DNA from: Hyphomicrobiales bacterium
GTDB lineage: Bacteria > Pseudomonadota > Alphaproteobacteria > Rhizobiales > Beijerinckiaceae
DNA: 64,000 bases
Direction of reading: 5' to 3'
NCBI GenBank assembly: GCA_930633525.1
Contig: CAKNFP010000004.1
Coordinates: 62,001 to 126,000 of the forward strand
Within the stretch, counting starts at the first letter, position 1, and every line of letters starts with the position of its first letter. The position numbers were made by a program, and so were the translations under genes. This document shows, one piece after another, positions 8,069 through 17,479 of the stretch. The notes under the pieces are model-generated. The model saw nothing but the letters and a program-made list of their open reading frames with translations. It was not told where the DNA came from and ran no database searches.

Positions 8069-8809
8069 ATGACCAAAGGTATCGAAGGCAAGGTCGTTCT
8101 CATCACCGGCGGCAGCACCGGTATCGGCGCGGAAACCGCTCGGCTTCTCGCTGAACGCGGCGCGAAGGTGGCCATCGCCGCGCGGCGCAAGGACAGGCTC
8201 GACGAGGTCGTCGCGGACATCGCCGCAAACGGCGGCACGGCACGTAGCTACGCGCTCGACGTCACCGACAAGGCGGCGGTCCAGTCCGTCGTCGCCGCAA
8301 TCATTGCCGACTTCGGCCGCCTCGACGTGCTGATCAACAACGCCGGGCTGATGCCGATCCGTCCGATGGCCGAGGTCAACACCGAAGAGTGGGACCAGAT
8401 GATCGACGTCAATCTGAAGGGTACGCTCTACGGCATCGCGGCGGCCCTTCCCGGCTTTCTCGAGCAGGGCAGCGGCCACATCATCAACCTGAGCTCGGTT
8501 GCGGGCATCAAGGTCTTCGCACCAGGTGGCACGGTCTACTCCGGCACCAAGTTCGCCGTCAGCGCAATCAGCGAGGGCTTGCGCCACGAGGTGGGGGAAA
8601 AGGTCCGTGTCACGTCGATCGAGCCTGGAGCTGTCGAAAGCGATTTGAAGTTCACGACGTCTGGCACGGCAGCCGAGACGGTGCTCGACTTCTACAAGCA
8701 GGCCATCCCGGCCGCATCGGTGGCGCGTGCTATCGCGTTCGCTATCGAACAACCTGATGACGTCGACGTCAACGCGATCGTCATCCGGCCGACCGCACAG
8801 CAGTTCTGA
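8069..8809 (+). CDS. Short-chain dehydrogenase/reductase (SDR)
   Basis: The 246-residue classical SDR has the cofactor loop GGSTGIG at residues 14-20, NNAG at about 90-93, the catalytic Ser in INLSSVAG, and YSGTK supplying the Tyr and Lys. An Arg-Arg after the second strand (AARRKDR) favours NADP(H). It probably reduces or oxidises a carbonyl or alcohol intermediate alongside the DJ-1 and ABM proteins. It belongs to the YdfG-like group of SDRs. An RBS (AAGGAAAC) lies just upstream of the ATG. Confidence 0.92.
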   Translation: MTKGIEGKVVLITGGSTGIGAETARLLAERGAKVAIAARRKDRLDEVVADIAANGGTARSYALDVTDKAAVQSVVAAIIADFGRLDVLINNAGLMPIRPMAEVNTEEWDQMIDVNLKGTLYGIAAALPGFLEQGSGHIINLSSVAGIKVFAPGGTVYSGTKFAVSAISEGLRHEVGEKVRVTSIEPGAVESDLKFTTSGTAAETVLDFYKQAIPAASVARAIAFAIEQPDDVDVNAIVIRPTAQQF

Positions 8810-8817
8810 TTTAGACG

Positions 8818-8848
8818 AGGAGGCGGGGCCGCGTGTGCTCCGCCTCCT
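8818..8848 (+). repeat. Intercistronic GC hairpin between SDR and second ABM gene
   Basis: AGGAGGCGG (8818-8826) is exactly complementary to CCGCCTCCT (8840-8848), with a 13-base loop. No T-run follows, so it looks like an RNA-stabilising or attenuating stem rather than a full terminator. It starts 8 bases after the SDR stop. Confidence 0.5.
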
Positions 8849-8920
8849 GGGGAACGTACCGGCCCGCTTGTCCGTTACTCTGCCGAATGATATCTGTCCG
8901 TTTAACTTGAGGAGTCGAAG

Positions 8921-9214
8921 ATGCCCAAACTTGCCCTGTATGTGCCACTGAAGGCCAAGCCCGGAAAAGAGAGCGATGTCGCCAATTTTCTGACCTCGGC
9001 ACTGCCGCTCGTTCAAGCTGAGCCGGGCACTCGGACCTGGTATGCGATCGAGGAAGGTCCCGGTGCGTACGCGATCTTCGATACGTTCGACACAGAGGAG
9101 GATCGGCAGGCGCATCTTGACGGCAAGGTTGCCGCCGCGCTGATGGAGAAGGCGGAAGAACTGTTTTCTGAACCGCCGCAGATTCACAAGTTCACCCTGC
9201 TGGCCGCGAAATAG
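8921..9214 (+). CDS. Second ABM/quinol-monooxygenase-like protein
   Basis: The 97-residue single ABM domain starts MPKLALYVPLKAKPGKE, with EPGTRTWYAIEEGPGAYAIF and an EEDRQAHLDGKVA helix. It is a paralogue of the protein at 7566 but clearly diverged, lacking the NLRYDL sequence. Such dimeric proteins oxidise quinols or act as YgiN-like enzymes. GAGGAG precedes the ATG. It ends the LysR-linked cassette, and a rho-independent-type terminator lies about 110 bases downstream. Confidence 0.87.
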   Translation: MPKLALYVPLKAKPGKESDVANFLTSALPLVQAEPGTRTWYAIEEGPGAYAIFDTFDTEEDRQAHLDGKVAAALMEKAEELFSEPPQIHKFTLLAAK

Positions 9215-9321
9215 CGGAGCGTTCGAGACCCTAAGCTGCCGTACGTCTGCACGGTTAAGGTCGTTTTCCTTTCCGCAATGGACGGTCCGGCCGGCTCCGG
9301 AACTAAATAAAAGAATACGAC

Positions 9322-9355
9322 AGGCCATCCGCGATAGTGGATGGCCTTGTCTTTT
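9322..9355 (+). terminator. Rho-independent-like terminator after ABM gene
   Basis: AGGCCATCC (9322-9330) and GGATGGCCT (9339-9347) form a 9-bp perfect stem with an 8-base loop, followed by TGTCTTTT. It is correctly oriented to end the plus-strand redox cassette. It would also shield the cassette from the IS3 element that follows. Confidence 0.7.
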
Positions 9356-9390
9356 GATCATCCGCTCCGCCGAGAGGTACAATGTTATTG

Positions 9391-10300
9391 TTAGTGGAGT
9401 GTTGGCCTCGACGCCAGCGCGGGCGGCGTAGCTGATCCGGGTTGCGCAGCCGCCCGTGCGGCCCCCATGGCGGGGACGAAGACCTCCGGGGCGGGAGGCT
9501 TGTATCCGAGTGAGCCATGCGGGCGCACGGTGTTGAAGTGGCGCCGCAGCTTTCGACGATGATCTTCGCCTCCGCGAGGGTGTAGAGGATCTCGCCGTCG
9601 AGGAGTTCGTCGCGCAACCGGGCATTGAACGACTCGATGAAGGAGTTCTCCCAGGGCCTGCCGGGCGCGATGTAGGCGGCCTTGGCACCGACCGCGCTGA
9701 TCCAATCCTGCACGGCTTTGGCGACAAATTCGGGGCCGTTATCTGAGCGGACATGTTCCGGCACGCCGCGCAGGATGAACAGGTCCGAGAGCACGTCGAT
9801 GACATCGATCGCCCTCAGCTTTCTGTCGATGCGGATCGCCAGGCATTCATGCGTGAACTCGTCGATGATGTTGAGCATGCGATACTTTCTCCCGTCATGG
9901 GTGCGGTCCTCGACAAAGTCGTAGGACCAGACATGGTTGGGCCGCTCGGCGCGAAGGCGGATGCAGGATCCGTCCGCGAGCCAGAGCCGACCTCGTTTGG
10001 GTTGTCGGGCTGGAACCTTCAGCCCCTCGCGTCGCCAGATCCGCTCGACCCGCTTGTCGTTGACCACCCAGCCTGCTGTCGAGCGCAGCAGCGCGGCGAT
10101 CTTGCGATAGCCGTAGCGGCCATAACGGCGGACCAGTTCGACGATGTCGGCGATGAGCTTTTCCTCGTCCTCGCGTCCATGCGGGATTCGACGCTGGGTC
10201 GAGCGGTGCTGCCCGAGCACACGGCAGACCCGCCGTTCCGAAACCTTGAGGGCGAGCCGAACATGGTCGATGCAGGCGCGGCGACGCGCGGGGCTCAGTA
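9391..10300 (-). pseudogene. IS3 transposase OrfB, C-terminus frameshifted
   Basis: This is the integrase-core transposase with the DDE motifs visible: VWSYDFVEDRTHDGRKYRML (first Asp), RSDNGPEFV (second Asp) and ENSFIESFNARLRDE (Glu). After IVES the frame slips. The other frame continues the family sequence RRHFNTVRPHGSLGYKPPAP to the stop at 9391. One G is missing near 9547, so the native C-terminus is lost although the catalytic triad remains. Upstream of 10220 it would be reached by the usual programmed -1 frameshift from OrfA. Confidence 0.85.
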
Positions 10301-10573
10301 GTTTCCCGAAGCCGCCTCCTTCAGGATCAACTTGTCGAGCGTCAGGTCCGCGACGGCGCGGCGGAGCCGGGCGTTCTCAGCCTCGAGCTCCTTCATCCGC
10401 TTCACCTGATCCGTCTTCAGCCCGCCAAACTCACGGCGCCAGCGGTAGTAGCTGACCTCCGTCACGCCGATCGAACGGATCGCATCGGCAACGGATTGCC
10501 CCTGCCAGACCAGCACATCGACCTGGCGCAGCTTCGCGACGATCTCTTCGGGCTTGTGGCGCTTCTTCGGCAT
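10295..10573 (-). CDS. IS3 transposase OrfA
   Basis: The 92-residue helix-turn-helix protein starts MPKKRHKPEEIVAKLRQVDV. A leucine-zipper-like segment (MKELEAENARLRRAVADLTL) and KLILKEAASGN follow at the end. OrfA binds the IS ends and supplies the N-terminus of the OrfAB fusion. It is intact and overlaps the orfB region at its 3' end. Fifteen extra N-terminal codons are open but not family-like. Confidence 0.88.
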   Translation of the reverse strand: MPKKRHKPEEIVAKLRQVDVLVWQGQSVADAIRSIGVTEVSYYRWRREFGGLKTDQVKRMKELEAENARLRRAVADLTLDKLILKEAASGNY

Positions 10574-10745
10574 CTCGGTCCTCCTGTCTGCCAAAAGACA
10601 TAGTTCAGGGTGGACCAATTCAACGGGGGTGGATCATCTGGCCGATACCTCCGGAGGCAATTGGCGCAAGGCGCCTCCAGCGTCATGAAATGCGAAAGGT
10701 CGTTGGTTTCGTGCGGCTGAGAACAACTGGTATTCAAAGTAGTAG

Positions 10746-11351
10746 CTACAGCTTCCATGCTTTCAGCAAGGTCCTGACCAGGTTCTGCCCGTCAGGAGCC
10801 AGCCGGAAATCCGTCTTGCCGAGCGCCCATTCTTCGATCAGACCGCTGATGGTCGCGCAAAGCGTCGACGCGGCCACGTCCGCCGTCCATGGCGTCGGCA
10901 AGCCGGCCCCTTTGTCGACAGCCTGAAAAATCCGACGAAATATGACGATCGTGTCTTCGCGAAACGTACTGCCGCCACCGGCGCCTTGGTCAGTGAGGTT
11001 GATGTCCAGACGCTGCAGAACGCGGATCACTCCCTTCTGCCGCGGTTCCGCCTCGAAGCGTGCGAACAGCTCCGAAATCAGCTCCCCGAGAACACTGAGA
11101 GCGGCGGGGTCTGCTCTATCGGAAAGGCGATCGGCGAGGTTCTGAAACGGGATTTGAGCATCCTCCTGCAGCGCCAGGAGCAAGCCTTGCTTGTTCTTGA
11201 AATGCCAGTGGACGGCGCCGCGAGTCACGCCAGCCGCGATCGCGACCTGTTCGAGGCTGACATTATCGTAGCCGCGATCGAGAAACAATTCTTCGGCGGC
11301 GCGGCGAATCTGGCGGGCGGTTTCGGCCGCCTGCTCCTTGGTTCGTCTCAT
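10746..11351 (-). CDS. TetR/AcrR-family repressor of RND efflux genes
   Basis: The 201-residue protein has the N-terminal TetR helix-turn-helix (QIRRAAEELFLDRGYDNVSL, then GVTRGAVHWHFKNKQGLLLAL, about residues 14-58). A ligand-binding helical domain follows, like AcrR/TtgR. A palindrome (ACATACCGTATGT) lies 30 bases upstream of its ATG. A near-identical site stands in front of the membrane-fusion gene at 12430, so it most likely represses both itself and the efflux operon until a drug or metabolite binds. It is divergent from the stress-protein gene. Confidence 0.92.
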   Translation of the reverse strand: MRRTKEQAAETARQIRRAAEELFLDRGYDNVSLEQVAIAAGVTRGAVHWHFKNKQGLLLALQEDAQIPFQNLADRLSDRADPAALSVLGELISELFARFEAEPRQKGVIRVLQRLDINLTDQGAGGGSTFREDTIVIFRRIFQAVDKGAGLPTPWTADVAASTLCATISGLIEEWALGKTDFRLAPDGQNLVRTLLKAWKL

Positions 11352-11380
11352 GTCTCAGCCTTGACTTCGCAAAGATACAA

Positions 11381-11393
11381 ACATACCGTATGT
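11381..11393. promoter_or_regulatory. TetR operator at tetR/usp divergent promoter
   Basis: ACATAC-C-GTATGT is a perfect 13-base palindrome located 30 bases upstream of the tetR ATG (minus strand) and about 75 bases before the universal stress gene. It matches 11 of 13 bases of the site at 12380-12392, which supports one regulator reading both. Confidence 0.75.
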
Positions 11394-11467
11394 ATTAGGG
11401 GCATAATCTGGCATCTGCAACTCGCAAGCCAACGGTTGCGAGGCTGATGTGCTTTGGGGCGATTTCA

Positions 11468-12298
11468 ATGGCGATCAAGACGATTGCGACCTTTCTTGGC
11501 GTTGCCCCGCAGCGCAGGGGGCATCTCAGCTACGCTGTGCAGCTTTGCGTCCAGCATAACGCACATCTGATTGGGATCCTCCAACTGCCCCAGAATTCCC
11601 TCGAACACCCCGCCTTTTCCTTTGTCCGCGGCTCGGCCGCGATCGCCGATCTGTTGCGGCACCAGAAAGATCGGGACAGGGCGACAATCCTGGCGGCACA
11701 AGAGCAGTTCGAGCAGATCGCGGCGCAGCACGGAATCCGGCACGAGTTCAGGATCCATATGGCGCTCGGCGAAGTCGACGAGCGGCACTTGGGATCGTTG
11801 CATGCCGACCTCGTAGTCGCGACCAGCCCAAAGGAGCTTTGGCCGGATGAGGGGCCTCCTCCCGATGCTGTGCAACTCGCCACCGGCGTTCCGTTTCTGC
11901 TTGTGCCAGAGCAATGGCCAGGCCTTGCCCCGCCACGAAACATCTTGATTGGGTGGAAGACGAGCCGGGAAGCACGTCGCGCTATCGGCGATGCCTTGCC
12001 GCTGCTGAAGCGGGCGGATTCGGTGACGCTACTGCTGGTCGATCCGGGCAGCGATGAGGAGCCGGGGGTCGAAGTCGCGATGTTTCTGTCGCGCCATGGG
12101 GTCCGTCTAACTGTCGAGACTGTCCAATCTCATGGCGGGGCGATTGCAGACGTCATTGCGGCACACGCCCTGTCACATGGCAAGGATTTGATCGTGCTGG
12201 GTGCTTATACCCACAGGAGATTGACCGAGATCGTGCTGGGCGGAGTGACGCGCTCGCTCCTGCTTCACGCACCTGTGCCGCTCCTCATCGCGCATTGA
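11468..12298 (+). CDS. Universal stress protein (tandem Usp domains)
   Basis: The 276-residue protein starts MAIKTIATFLGVAPQRRGHL. The second half is the clearer Usp domain, ending LGAYTHRRLTEIVLGG followed by TRSLLLHAPVPLLIAH, which is the glycine-rich nucleotide-binding loop of ATP-binding Usp proteins. Family members help cells survive envelope, oxidative or starvation stress. An in-frame codon at 11447 is possible, but the 11468 ATG matches family starts. It lies between tetR and the RND genes, and its promoter faces the TetR palindrome, so it is probably co-regulated. Confidence 0.87.
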   Translation: MAIKTIATFLGVAPQRRGHLSYAVQLCVQHNAHLIGILQLPQNSLEHPAFSFVRGSAAIADLLRHQKDRDRATILAAQEQFEQIAAQHGIRHEFRIHMALGEVDERHLGSLHADLVVATSPKELWPDEGPPPDAVQLATGVPFLLVPEQWPGLAPPRNILIGWKTSREARRAIGDALPLLKRADSVTLLLVDPGSDEEPGVEVAMFLSRHGVRLTVETVQSHGGAIADVIAAHALSHGKDLIVLGAYTHRRLTEIVLGGVTRSLLLHAPVPLLIAH

Positions 12299-12379
12299 GG
12301 AAGCGGCTTCGCGTCGCGCTCATGATCGGACTGGATCGAGAGCAAGATTACCGGAAGCGGGTTTCCGCCTTTTTTATAA

Positions 12380-12392
12380 ACATATGGTATGT
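12380..12392. promoter_or_regulatory. TetR operator upstream of RND efflux operon
   Basis: ACATAT-G-GTATGT differs from the tetR palindrome (ACATAC-C-GTATGT) at two positions. It lies 38-50 bases upstream of the membrane-fusion ATG. TATATAT immediately after it could serve as a -10 element, so a bound repressor would block RNA polymerase. Confidence 0.7.
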
Positions 12393-12429
12393 ATATATGT
12401 CTCCAAACTCATCGTTCGATAGGTCGGCC

Positions 12430-13575
12430 ATGCCCGCGCGGCGTCATCTGCTGATCAGTTGCTGCCTTCTCGGCCTTGTCGCGCCCGCGCTAGCGCAAGC
12501 GCAAGCGCCAGGTGGAGCGCCTCCCGCCGTAGGCGTCATCTCCGTGGTGCCGACGGAGATTGCTGAAACGACCGAGTTCAACGGGCGCATTGAAGCCGTT
12601 GACCGGGTTAACATCGTTGCGCGTGTTTCCGCTTTTCTCGAACAGCAGCTCTTTACCGAAGGAGCGGAGGTCAGGAAGGGCGATCTGCTGTTTCGTCTGG
12701 AGCGACCTCCCTATGAGGCGGATGTAGAAGCAAAGCGAGCGGCGGTTGCACAGGCCGAAGCCCAGCTCGAGAATTCCAATCTCGCTTTCGAGCGGGCCGA
12801 CCAGTTGCGGCGATCCGGATCCGGCTCGCAAAGCACGTTCGACAATGCGGTTGCGGCGCAACGGACTGCCGCAGCCCAGGTCCGCTCGGCAAAAGCGGCG
12901 CTGACAGCCTCCGAGATCAGTCTCGATTACACGGAGATCCGATCGCCGGTTAACGGCCGCATCGGGCGCAGCTCGATGACGGTCGGGAACGTCGTAACGC
13001 CTTCGTCCGGGACCTTGGCGACGGTGGTCAGCCAGGATCCGATGTATGTCGCCTTCCCGGTTCCGACCCGCAAGCTGATCGAACTGCAGCAGAAACATGT
13101 CGCTGAGGGTGGGGCGGCCAAAGCCCTGCGACTACGGCTTCGCCTGCCTGACGGGCGTCTGTACGACCGGGAAGGCGAGCTGAACTTCGTCGACGTCAGT
13201 GTCGCGGCCGCGACGGATTCGATCACGCTTCGCGGCACGATTCCCAATCCCGCCGGCCCCGGCGGACAGCGCGAACTGTTCAACGACGCCTTCGTACGGG
13301 TCGTCCTGGAAGCGGTCACGCCGCAAGCCGCGCTCACGATACCGCGCGCGGCGGTGATGACTGATCAACAGGGCAGCTTCGTCTACGCAGTCAACGACCA
13401 GAAGATCGCCGAAATCCGGCGGGTGACGCTCGGCCAGTCGAGTGCCGGCATGGCGACGATTCTTGGCGGGCTTACTGCTGGCGAGACGGTGGTGGTCGAG
13501 GGCATCCAGCGCGTGCGCCCGGGCGCGCCTGTCACACCCGAGCCGGTCTCCCGGGCGGCCACCAAGCAAGGCTGA
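12430..13575 (+). CDS. RND efflux periplasmic adaptor (membrane-fusion protein)
   Basis: About 381 residues from ATG 12430, beginning with a signal peptide ([20 protein letters not shown]). The family order follows: beta-barrel/lipoyl half ([20 protein letters not shown]), coiled-coil hairpin ([20 protein letters not shown] to [20 protein letters not shown]), second lipoyl half ([18 protein letters not shown]) and a membrane-proximal domain. It links the inner-membrane pump to an outer-membrane channel, as AcrA/MexA do. The frame is open back to 12295, but that would swallow the operator, so 12430 is chosen. No outer-membrane channel gene is nearby. Confidence 0.92.
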   Translation: MPARRHLLISCCLLGLVAPALAQAQAPGGAPPAVGVISVVPTEIAETTEFNGRIEAVDRVNIVARVSAFLEQQLFTEGAEVRKGDLLFRLERPPYEADVEAKRAAVAQAEAQLENSNLAFERADQLRRSGSGSQSTFDNAVAAQRTAAAQVRSAKAALTASEISLDYTEIRSPVNGRIGRSSMTVGNVVTPSSGTLATVVSQDPMYVAFPVPTRKLIELQQKHVAEGGAAKALRLRLRLPDGRLYDREGELNFVDVSVAAATDSITLRGTIPNPAGPGGQRELFNDAFVRVVLEAVTPQAALTIPRAAVMTDQQGSFVYAVNDQKIAEIRRVTLGQSSAGMATILGGLTAGETVVVEGIQRVRPGAPVTPEPVSRAATKQG

Positions 13576-13580
13576 CGGCA

Positions 13581-16500
13581 ATGATTTCGGACGTTTTCAT
13601 CGACCGGCCACGGCTGGCCATCGTCATCGCGATCGTCATGACAATCGCCGGAGCCCTTGCGCTGGCCCGTATTCCCGTGGCGCAACTGCCCGACATCGTG
13701 CCGCCGCAGGTGCAAGTGAGCGCCATGTATCCGGGAGCCTCGGCTGAAGTGCTCGAGGCCACCGTCGCCCAACCGATCGAGTCCAAGGTCGTCGGTGTCG
13801 ACAAGGCGCTCTATATGAAGAGCACGAGTGGCAATGACGGCACCTATACGCTCACCGTCAGCTTCGCGCTCGGAACCAATGCCGACATCAACACGGTCAA
13901 CGTCAACAACCGGGTGCAGACGGCCCTCTCGCAATTGCCCGCCGAGGTGCAGGCGCTCGGGCTGACCGTGCAGAAGCGCTCCTCCTCGATTCTGCAGTTC
14001 GTTACGCTGAGCAGTGCCGGCAACCGGCATGACGCGCTTTTCATGACGAACTACGCGGCGATCAACGTCCTCGACGAGCTGTCGCGTACGCCAGGCGTGG
14101 GCGCAGCCCAGCTTTTCGGCCGGATGAACTACTCGATGCGCATCTGGTTCGATATCGAGCGGCTGGCCAGCCTCGGCATGGTCCCGTCCGACATCGTTAC
14201 CGCTATCGGAGCGCAGAATGTGCAGGCGCCGGTCGGGCGCATCGGCGCGCGCCCCGTTCCTGACGATCAGCAGTTCCAGTTCAACGTGCAGACACAGGGG
14301 CGTCTGACCACCGCGGAGGAGTTCGGCAACATCGTGCTGCGCGCCAATCCGGACGGCTCCGTCCTCAAGGTGCGCGATGTCGCGCGTGTCGAGCTCGGCG
14401 CGCAGAACGAGGATGCGTTTTCCAATCTCAACGGCAGCCCGGCTGTCGCGATCGGCATTTTCCTTGCGCCGGGAGCCAATGCGCTCACGACCTCCGATGC
14501 GGTGACCGCCAAGCTGAACGCGCTGCAATCGCGGATGCCGGAGGGATTGCGGGCGGAGATCATCTACAATTCGACCGATTTCGTCTACGACACGATCAAG
14601 GCTGTCATCAGCACGCTGATCGAAGCATTCGCCCTCGTCGCCGTCGTGGTCTTCGTCTTTCTCGGCAATCTGCGCGCGACAATCATTCCCGTCGTTGCCG
14701 TTCCGGTCTCGGTCATCGGCACTTTCGCGGCGCTGATCGCTCTCGGCTATTCCGCGAACACGGTCTCGCTCCTGGCCCTGGTGCTTGCCATCGGCATCGT
14801 CGTCGACGACGCCATCGTGGTCGTCGAGAATGTCGAGCGGGTGATGGAGGAAGAGCCGGCGCTGTCGTCTGTGGAAGCCACGAAGAAGGCGATGGGGCAG
14901 GTCACTGCGCCGATCATCGCCATCACCCTCGTGCTTCTGTCGGTCTTCGTGCCGATCGGCTTCATTCCCGGGATCTCGGGAGAACTCTTCCGGCAGTTCG
15001 CGGTGACGATCAGCGTCGCCATGCTGATCTCCGCCATCAATGCGCTGACGCTGTCGCCGGCGCTGTGCGCGGTCTTCCTGCGCCATGGTGGCGAGAAGCG
15101 CGGCATCATGGGCTGGGTCAGCCGCAAGATCGACGGCCTTCGAGACGGCTACGCCTCGATCGTCCGCCGGACGCTCAGACTCTCCGTCTTGTCGATCGTC
15201 ATCGTTGCAGCCTGCGCTTTTGGCACGTTCAGCCTCTCCAGGGTGACGCCAAGTGGATTTCTGCCGGAGGAAGATCAGGGCGCCTTCTTCGTCAACGTGC
15301 AGTTGCCGGACGGCGCTTCGGTCGCGCGCACGGCGGAGACCGTTCACAAGGTGGAGCAACTGCTTCAGGGCCTGCCGCAAATCGACAGAGTCCTGTCCGT
15401 CACCGGTTATTCGCTGCTCGACAGCTTTTCCGCGAGCAATAACGCCTTCATGATCGCGCGGCTGAGGCCGTTCGAGGATCGCAAGGCGGCCGCCGACAAG
15501 GTCCACGCCGTCATCGGGCAGGTGTTCGGCGGCGTGCAGACCATTCGTTCGGCCATGATCCTGCCGTTCAACCTGCCGCCGGTCGTCGGCCTGTCGACCA
15601 GCGGGGGCTTCGAGGCGATGGTGGAGTCGCTCGAGGGCGCTGACCCGGCGACCATGGGCGGCATCGCCAATGCCATCGTCGGTGCCGCGAACCAGAATCC
15701 GTCGCTCAGCCGCGTGTTCACCACCTATGCTGCCAACGCCCCTTCGCTCTATCTCGACATCGACCGCGAGAAGGCCCAGTCGCTCGGTGTCGGGATCAAT
15801 GCGATCTTCTCCGCCCTGCAGACGACGCTCGGGGGCTCTTTCGTCAACAACTTCAATCAGTTTGGCCGCACTTGGCAGGTCAACGTCCAGGGTGGCGTCG
15901 ATGACCGGCGCGACATTCCCGCGCTTTGGAACATCCATGTCCGCAGCAACAGCGGAGCGATGGTACCGTTGCAGGCGCTCGCCGAACTGCGGACGATCGT
16001 CGGTCCGGCCGTCATCACACGCTACAACAACTATCGCGCGGTGACGATCAACGGCTCGCCGGCCCCCGGCGTTTCGTCCGGCGACGCCATGAAGGCCTTC
16101 CAGGAAGTGACGGCCAGGATCCTGCCGGGAGGGTTTGCGCTCGAGTGGACCGGCACCTCCTATCAGGAGCAGCAGGCGGGTGGTCAGACCGGCATCATCC
16201 TCGGGCTGGCGCTGCTCTTCGCCTACCTTTTCCTTGTCGCTCTCTATGAGAGCTGGATGATTCCCGTTCCGGTGCTTCTGTCCGTCATCGTCGGCGTGCT
16301 CGGCGCCTTCATGGTGATCGTCGCCTGGGGGCTTACGCTCGACCTCTACGGCCAGATCGGCCTCGTCGTGCTCATCGCGCTGGCGGCGAAAAACGGGATT
16401 CTGATCGTCGAGTTCGCCAAGGAGCAGCGTGAGCATGGAGCCAGCATCACGGAGGCGGCCGCTTTAGGGGCAACACTGCGCTTCCGCGCGGTGATGATGA

Positions 16501-16733
16501 CCTCATTCGCCTTCATCCTCGGGCTCGTCCCGCTGGTATGGGCGAACGGCGCCTCGATGCTGGCGAGGCAGAACGTCAGCACGCCCGTATTCATGGGCAT
16601 GATCGCCTCCAGCACCATCGGCATCATCCTGATCCCGATGCTCTATGTGGCTTTCCAGACGCTGCGCGAGAAGATCAAGGGAGTTTTTCGGTCAAAGGAA
16701 CATCCCGCGCTTCCCTCGTCGGATCACGGCTGA
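13581..16733 (+). CDS. RND multidrug efflux permease (HAE1 type)
   Basis: The 1,050-residue inner-membrane proton antiporter has twelve expected transmembrane helices and two large periplasmic loops. The first helix starts at residue 1 ([20 protein letters not shown]). The proton-relay acidic pair is in [20 protein letters not shown], and the second-half Lys region is [20 protein letters not shown]. It exports drugs, detergents or lipophilic metabolites using the proton gradient. It starts 5 bases after the adaptor stop, so the two are one operon under TetR control. Length is normal for AcrB/MexB. Confidence 0.95.
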   Translation: MISDVFIDRPRLAIVIAIVMTIAGALALARIPVAQLPDIVPPQVQVSAMYPGASAEVLEATVAQPIESKVVGVDKALYMKSTSGNDGTYTLTVSFALGTNADINTVNVNNRVQTALSQLPAEVQALGLTVQKRSSSILQFVTLSSAGNRHDALFMTNYAAINVLDELSRTPGVGAAQLFGRMNYSMRIWFDIERLASLGMVPSDIVTAIGAQNVQAPVGRIGARPVPDDQQFQFNVQTQGRLTTAEEFGNIVLRANPDGSVLKVRDVARVELGAQNEDAFSNLNGSPAVAIGIFLAPGANALTTSDAVTAKLNALQSRMPEGLRAEIIYNSTDFVYDTIKAVISTLIEAFALVAVVVFVFLGNLRATIIPVVAVPVSVIGTFAALIALGYSANTVSLLALVLAIGIVVDDAIVVVENVERVMEEEPALSSVEATKKAMGQVTAPIIAITLVLLSVFVPIGFIPGISGELFRQFAVTISVAMLISAINALTLSPALCAVFLRHGGEKRGIMGWVSRKIDGLRDGYASIVRRTLRLSVLSIVIVAACAFGTFSLSRVTPSGFLPEEDQGAFFVNVQLPDGASVARTAETVHKVEQLLQGLPQIDRVLSVTGYSLLDSFSASNNAFMIARLRPFEDRKAAADKVHAVIGQVFGGVQTIRSAMILPFNLPPVVGLSTSGGFEAMVESLEGADPATMGGIANAIVGAANQNPSLSRVFTTYAANAPSLYLDIDREKAQSLGVGINAIFSALQTTLGGSFVNNFNQFGRTWQVNVQGGVDDRRDIPALWNIHVRSNSGAMVPLQALAELRTIVGPAVITRYNNYRAVTINGSPAPGVSSGDAMKAFQEVTARILPGGFALEWTGTSYQEQQAGGQTGIILGLALLFAYLFLVALYESWMIPVPVLLSVIVGVLGAFMVIVAWGLTLDLYGQIGLVVLIALAAKNGILIVEFAKEQREHGASITEAAALGATLRFRAVMMTSFAFILGLVPLVWANGASMLARQNVSTPVFMGMIASSTIGIILIPMLYVAFQTLREKIKGVFRSKEHPALPSSDHG

Positions 16734-16745
16734 GGGGAGGGAACG

Positions 16746-17405
16746 ATGCTCGGCGAACGCCCCTTGGCCGGCCATCGACTGGGGCGCGCACTGGAAATGG
16801 TGCGCGCCCCAGGCCTCATCGCATTCCTGTCTGCTAGAACCCGCGCCGGTCGGCGCCGCGCCGAGAGTCGGTTCAGCGGGCCGCGCGACTGGCTTCGTCT
16901 GGTGATGCTGGGCGTAATCCTAAGCTGTATGGGAGCAATGGGATTAGTACGGCCTTTGACCGGTATTGAGCTTCCCGATTATGTTCCCGGTACGCCCGCA
17001 ATTTTTGGAGGGATGATGCTGGCACTTGGCATTATTCGCATTGGGCGCCAAAACATCTATGGAGATTGGCTTTTTCTTGCTCTGATCTTCATTGTTCTCG
17101 GAAATATCGTTGCCTTAAATCACGGCGCTCTCAACTCAGCATGGTTTGTAGCTTTCTGGGGAGGGCAGTTTCTGTCTGCAATCTTACGACTTTGGATTGC
17201 CGCTTTGACCGAGGTCAAAGAAGAAAACCCAGGTTGGCTGACAGCGACTGGTTTGATCGGCGCATTTTGTGTAACGTGGATTTCAGCCGGATTTTTAGCG
17301 GGTCAAGAATTCGATCTCGATTTTGTCCTATCCGTAGATCTTTTAGTGTTCGGAATAGCGGTCATCGGATTTGGAATTTATCGGCGAGAAACATTTACCA
17401 CCTAG
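16746..17405 (+). CDS. Hypothetical multi-pass membrane protein
   Basis: The 219-residue frame has about six hydrophobic segments after residue 50 (for example VMLGVILSCMGAMGLVRPL, WLFLALIFIVLGNIVAL and VLSVDLLVFGIAVIGFGIY). No family is recognised with confidence. A strong GGGGAGGG RBS precedes the ATG at 16746. However, the first 50 residues are Arg-rich, and a perfect 10-bp hairpin sits inside them at 16781-16810 (GGGGCGCGCA / TGCGCGCCCC). Base composition drops from about 16905 onward. The ORF may be a fusion of an efflux-operon leader to a foreign membrane-protein gene, with 16905 the older start. Confidence 0.5.
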   Translation: MLGERPLAGHRLGRALEMVRAPGLIAFLSARTRAGRRRAESRFSGPRDWLRLVMLGVILSCMGAMGLVRPLTGIELPDYVPGTPAIFGGMMLALGIIRIGRQNIYGDWLFLALIFIVLGNIVALNHGALNSAWFVAFWGGQFLSAILRLWIAALTEVKEENPGWLTATGLIGAFCVTWISAGFLAGQEFDLDFVLSVDLLVFGIAVIGFGIYRRETFTT

Positions 17406-17479
17406 TTTTACTGCGTCATAAAGCTGGAAGTGGAGAGATTCGCTCGTTTTTCGAAGATGATAGGCTGCCGATTTACAGT

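Larger units (their letters stand above)
9356..10637 (-). mobile_element. IS3-family insertion sequence (inactivated)
   Basis: The element carries orfA and orfB on the minus strand. The promoter-side end is near 10612-10637, where TGGACCAATTCAACGGGGGT is a typical IS3 terminus; its reverse complement starts TGATCC. The distal end near 9357 begins TGATCATCCGC, which matches the first bases only, so that boundary is approximate. No target duplication is recognisable. OrfB is frameshifted, so the copy should be immobile on its own. Confidence 0.75.

Noticed and set aside
7793..9805. 670-codon minus-strand frame across the SDR and ABM genes
   Set aside because: It crosses three clear plus-strand genes, a terminator and part of an IS, and has no recognisable protein features.
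13383..16436. Open frame of about 1,000 codons on the minus strand opposite the RND permease
   Set aside because: It is an antisense shadow caused by GC-rich third positions. Its sequence is low-complexity Arg/Asp/His without family motifs, while the plus strand is a perfect RND protein.
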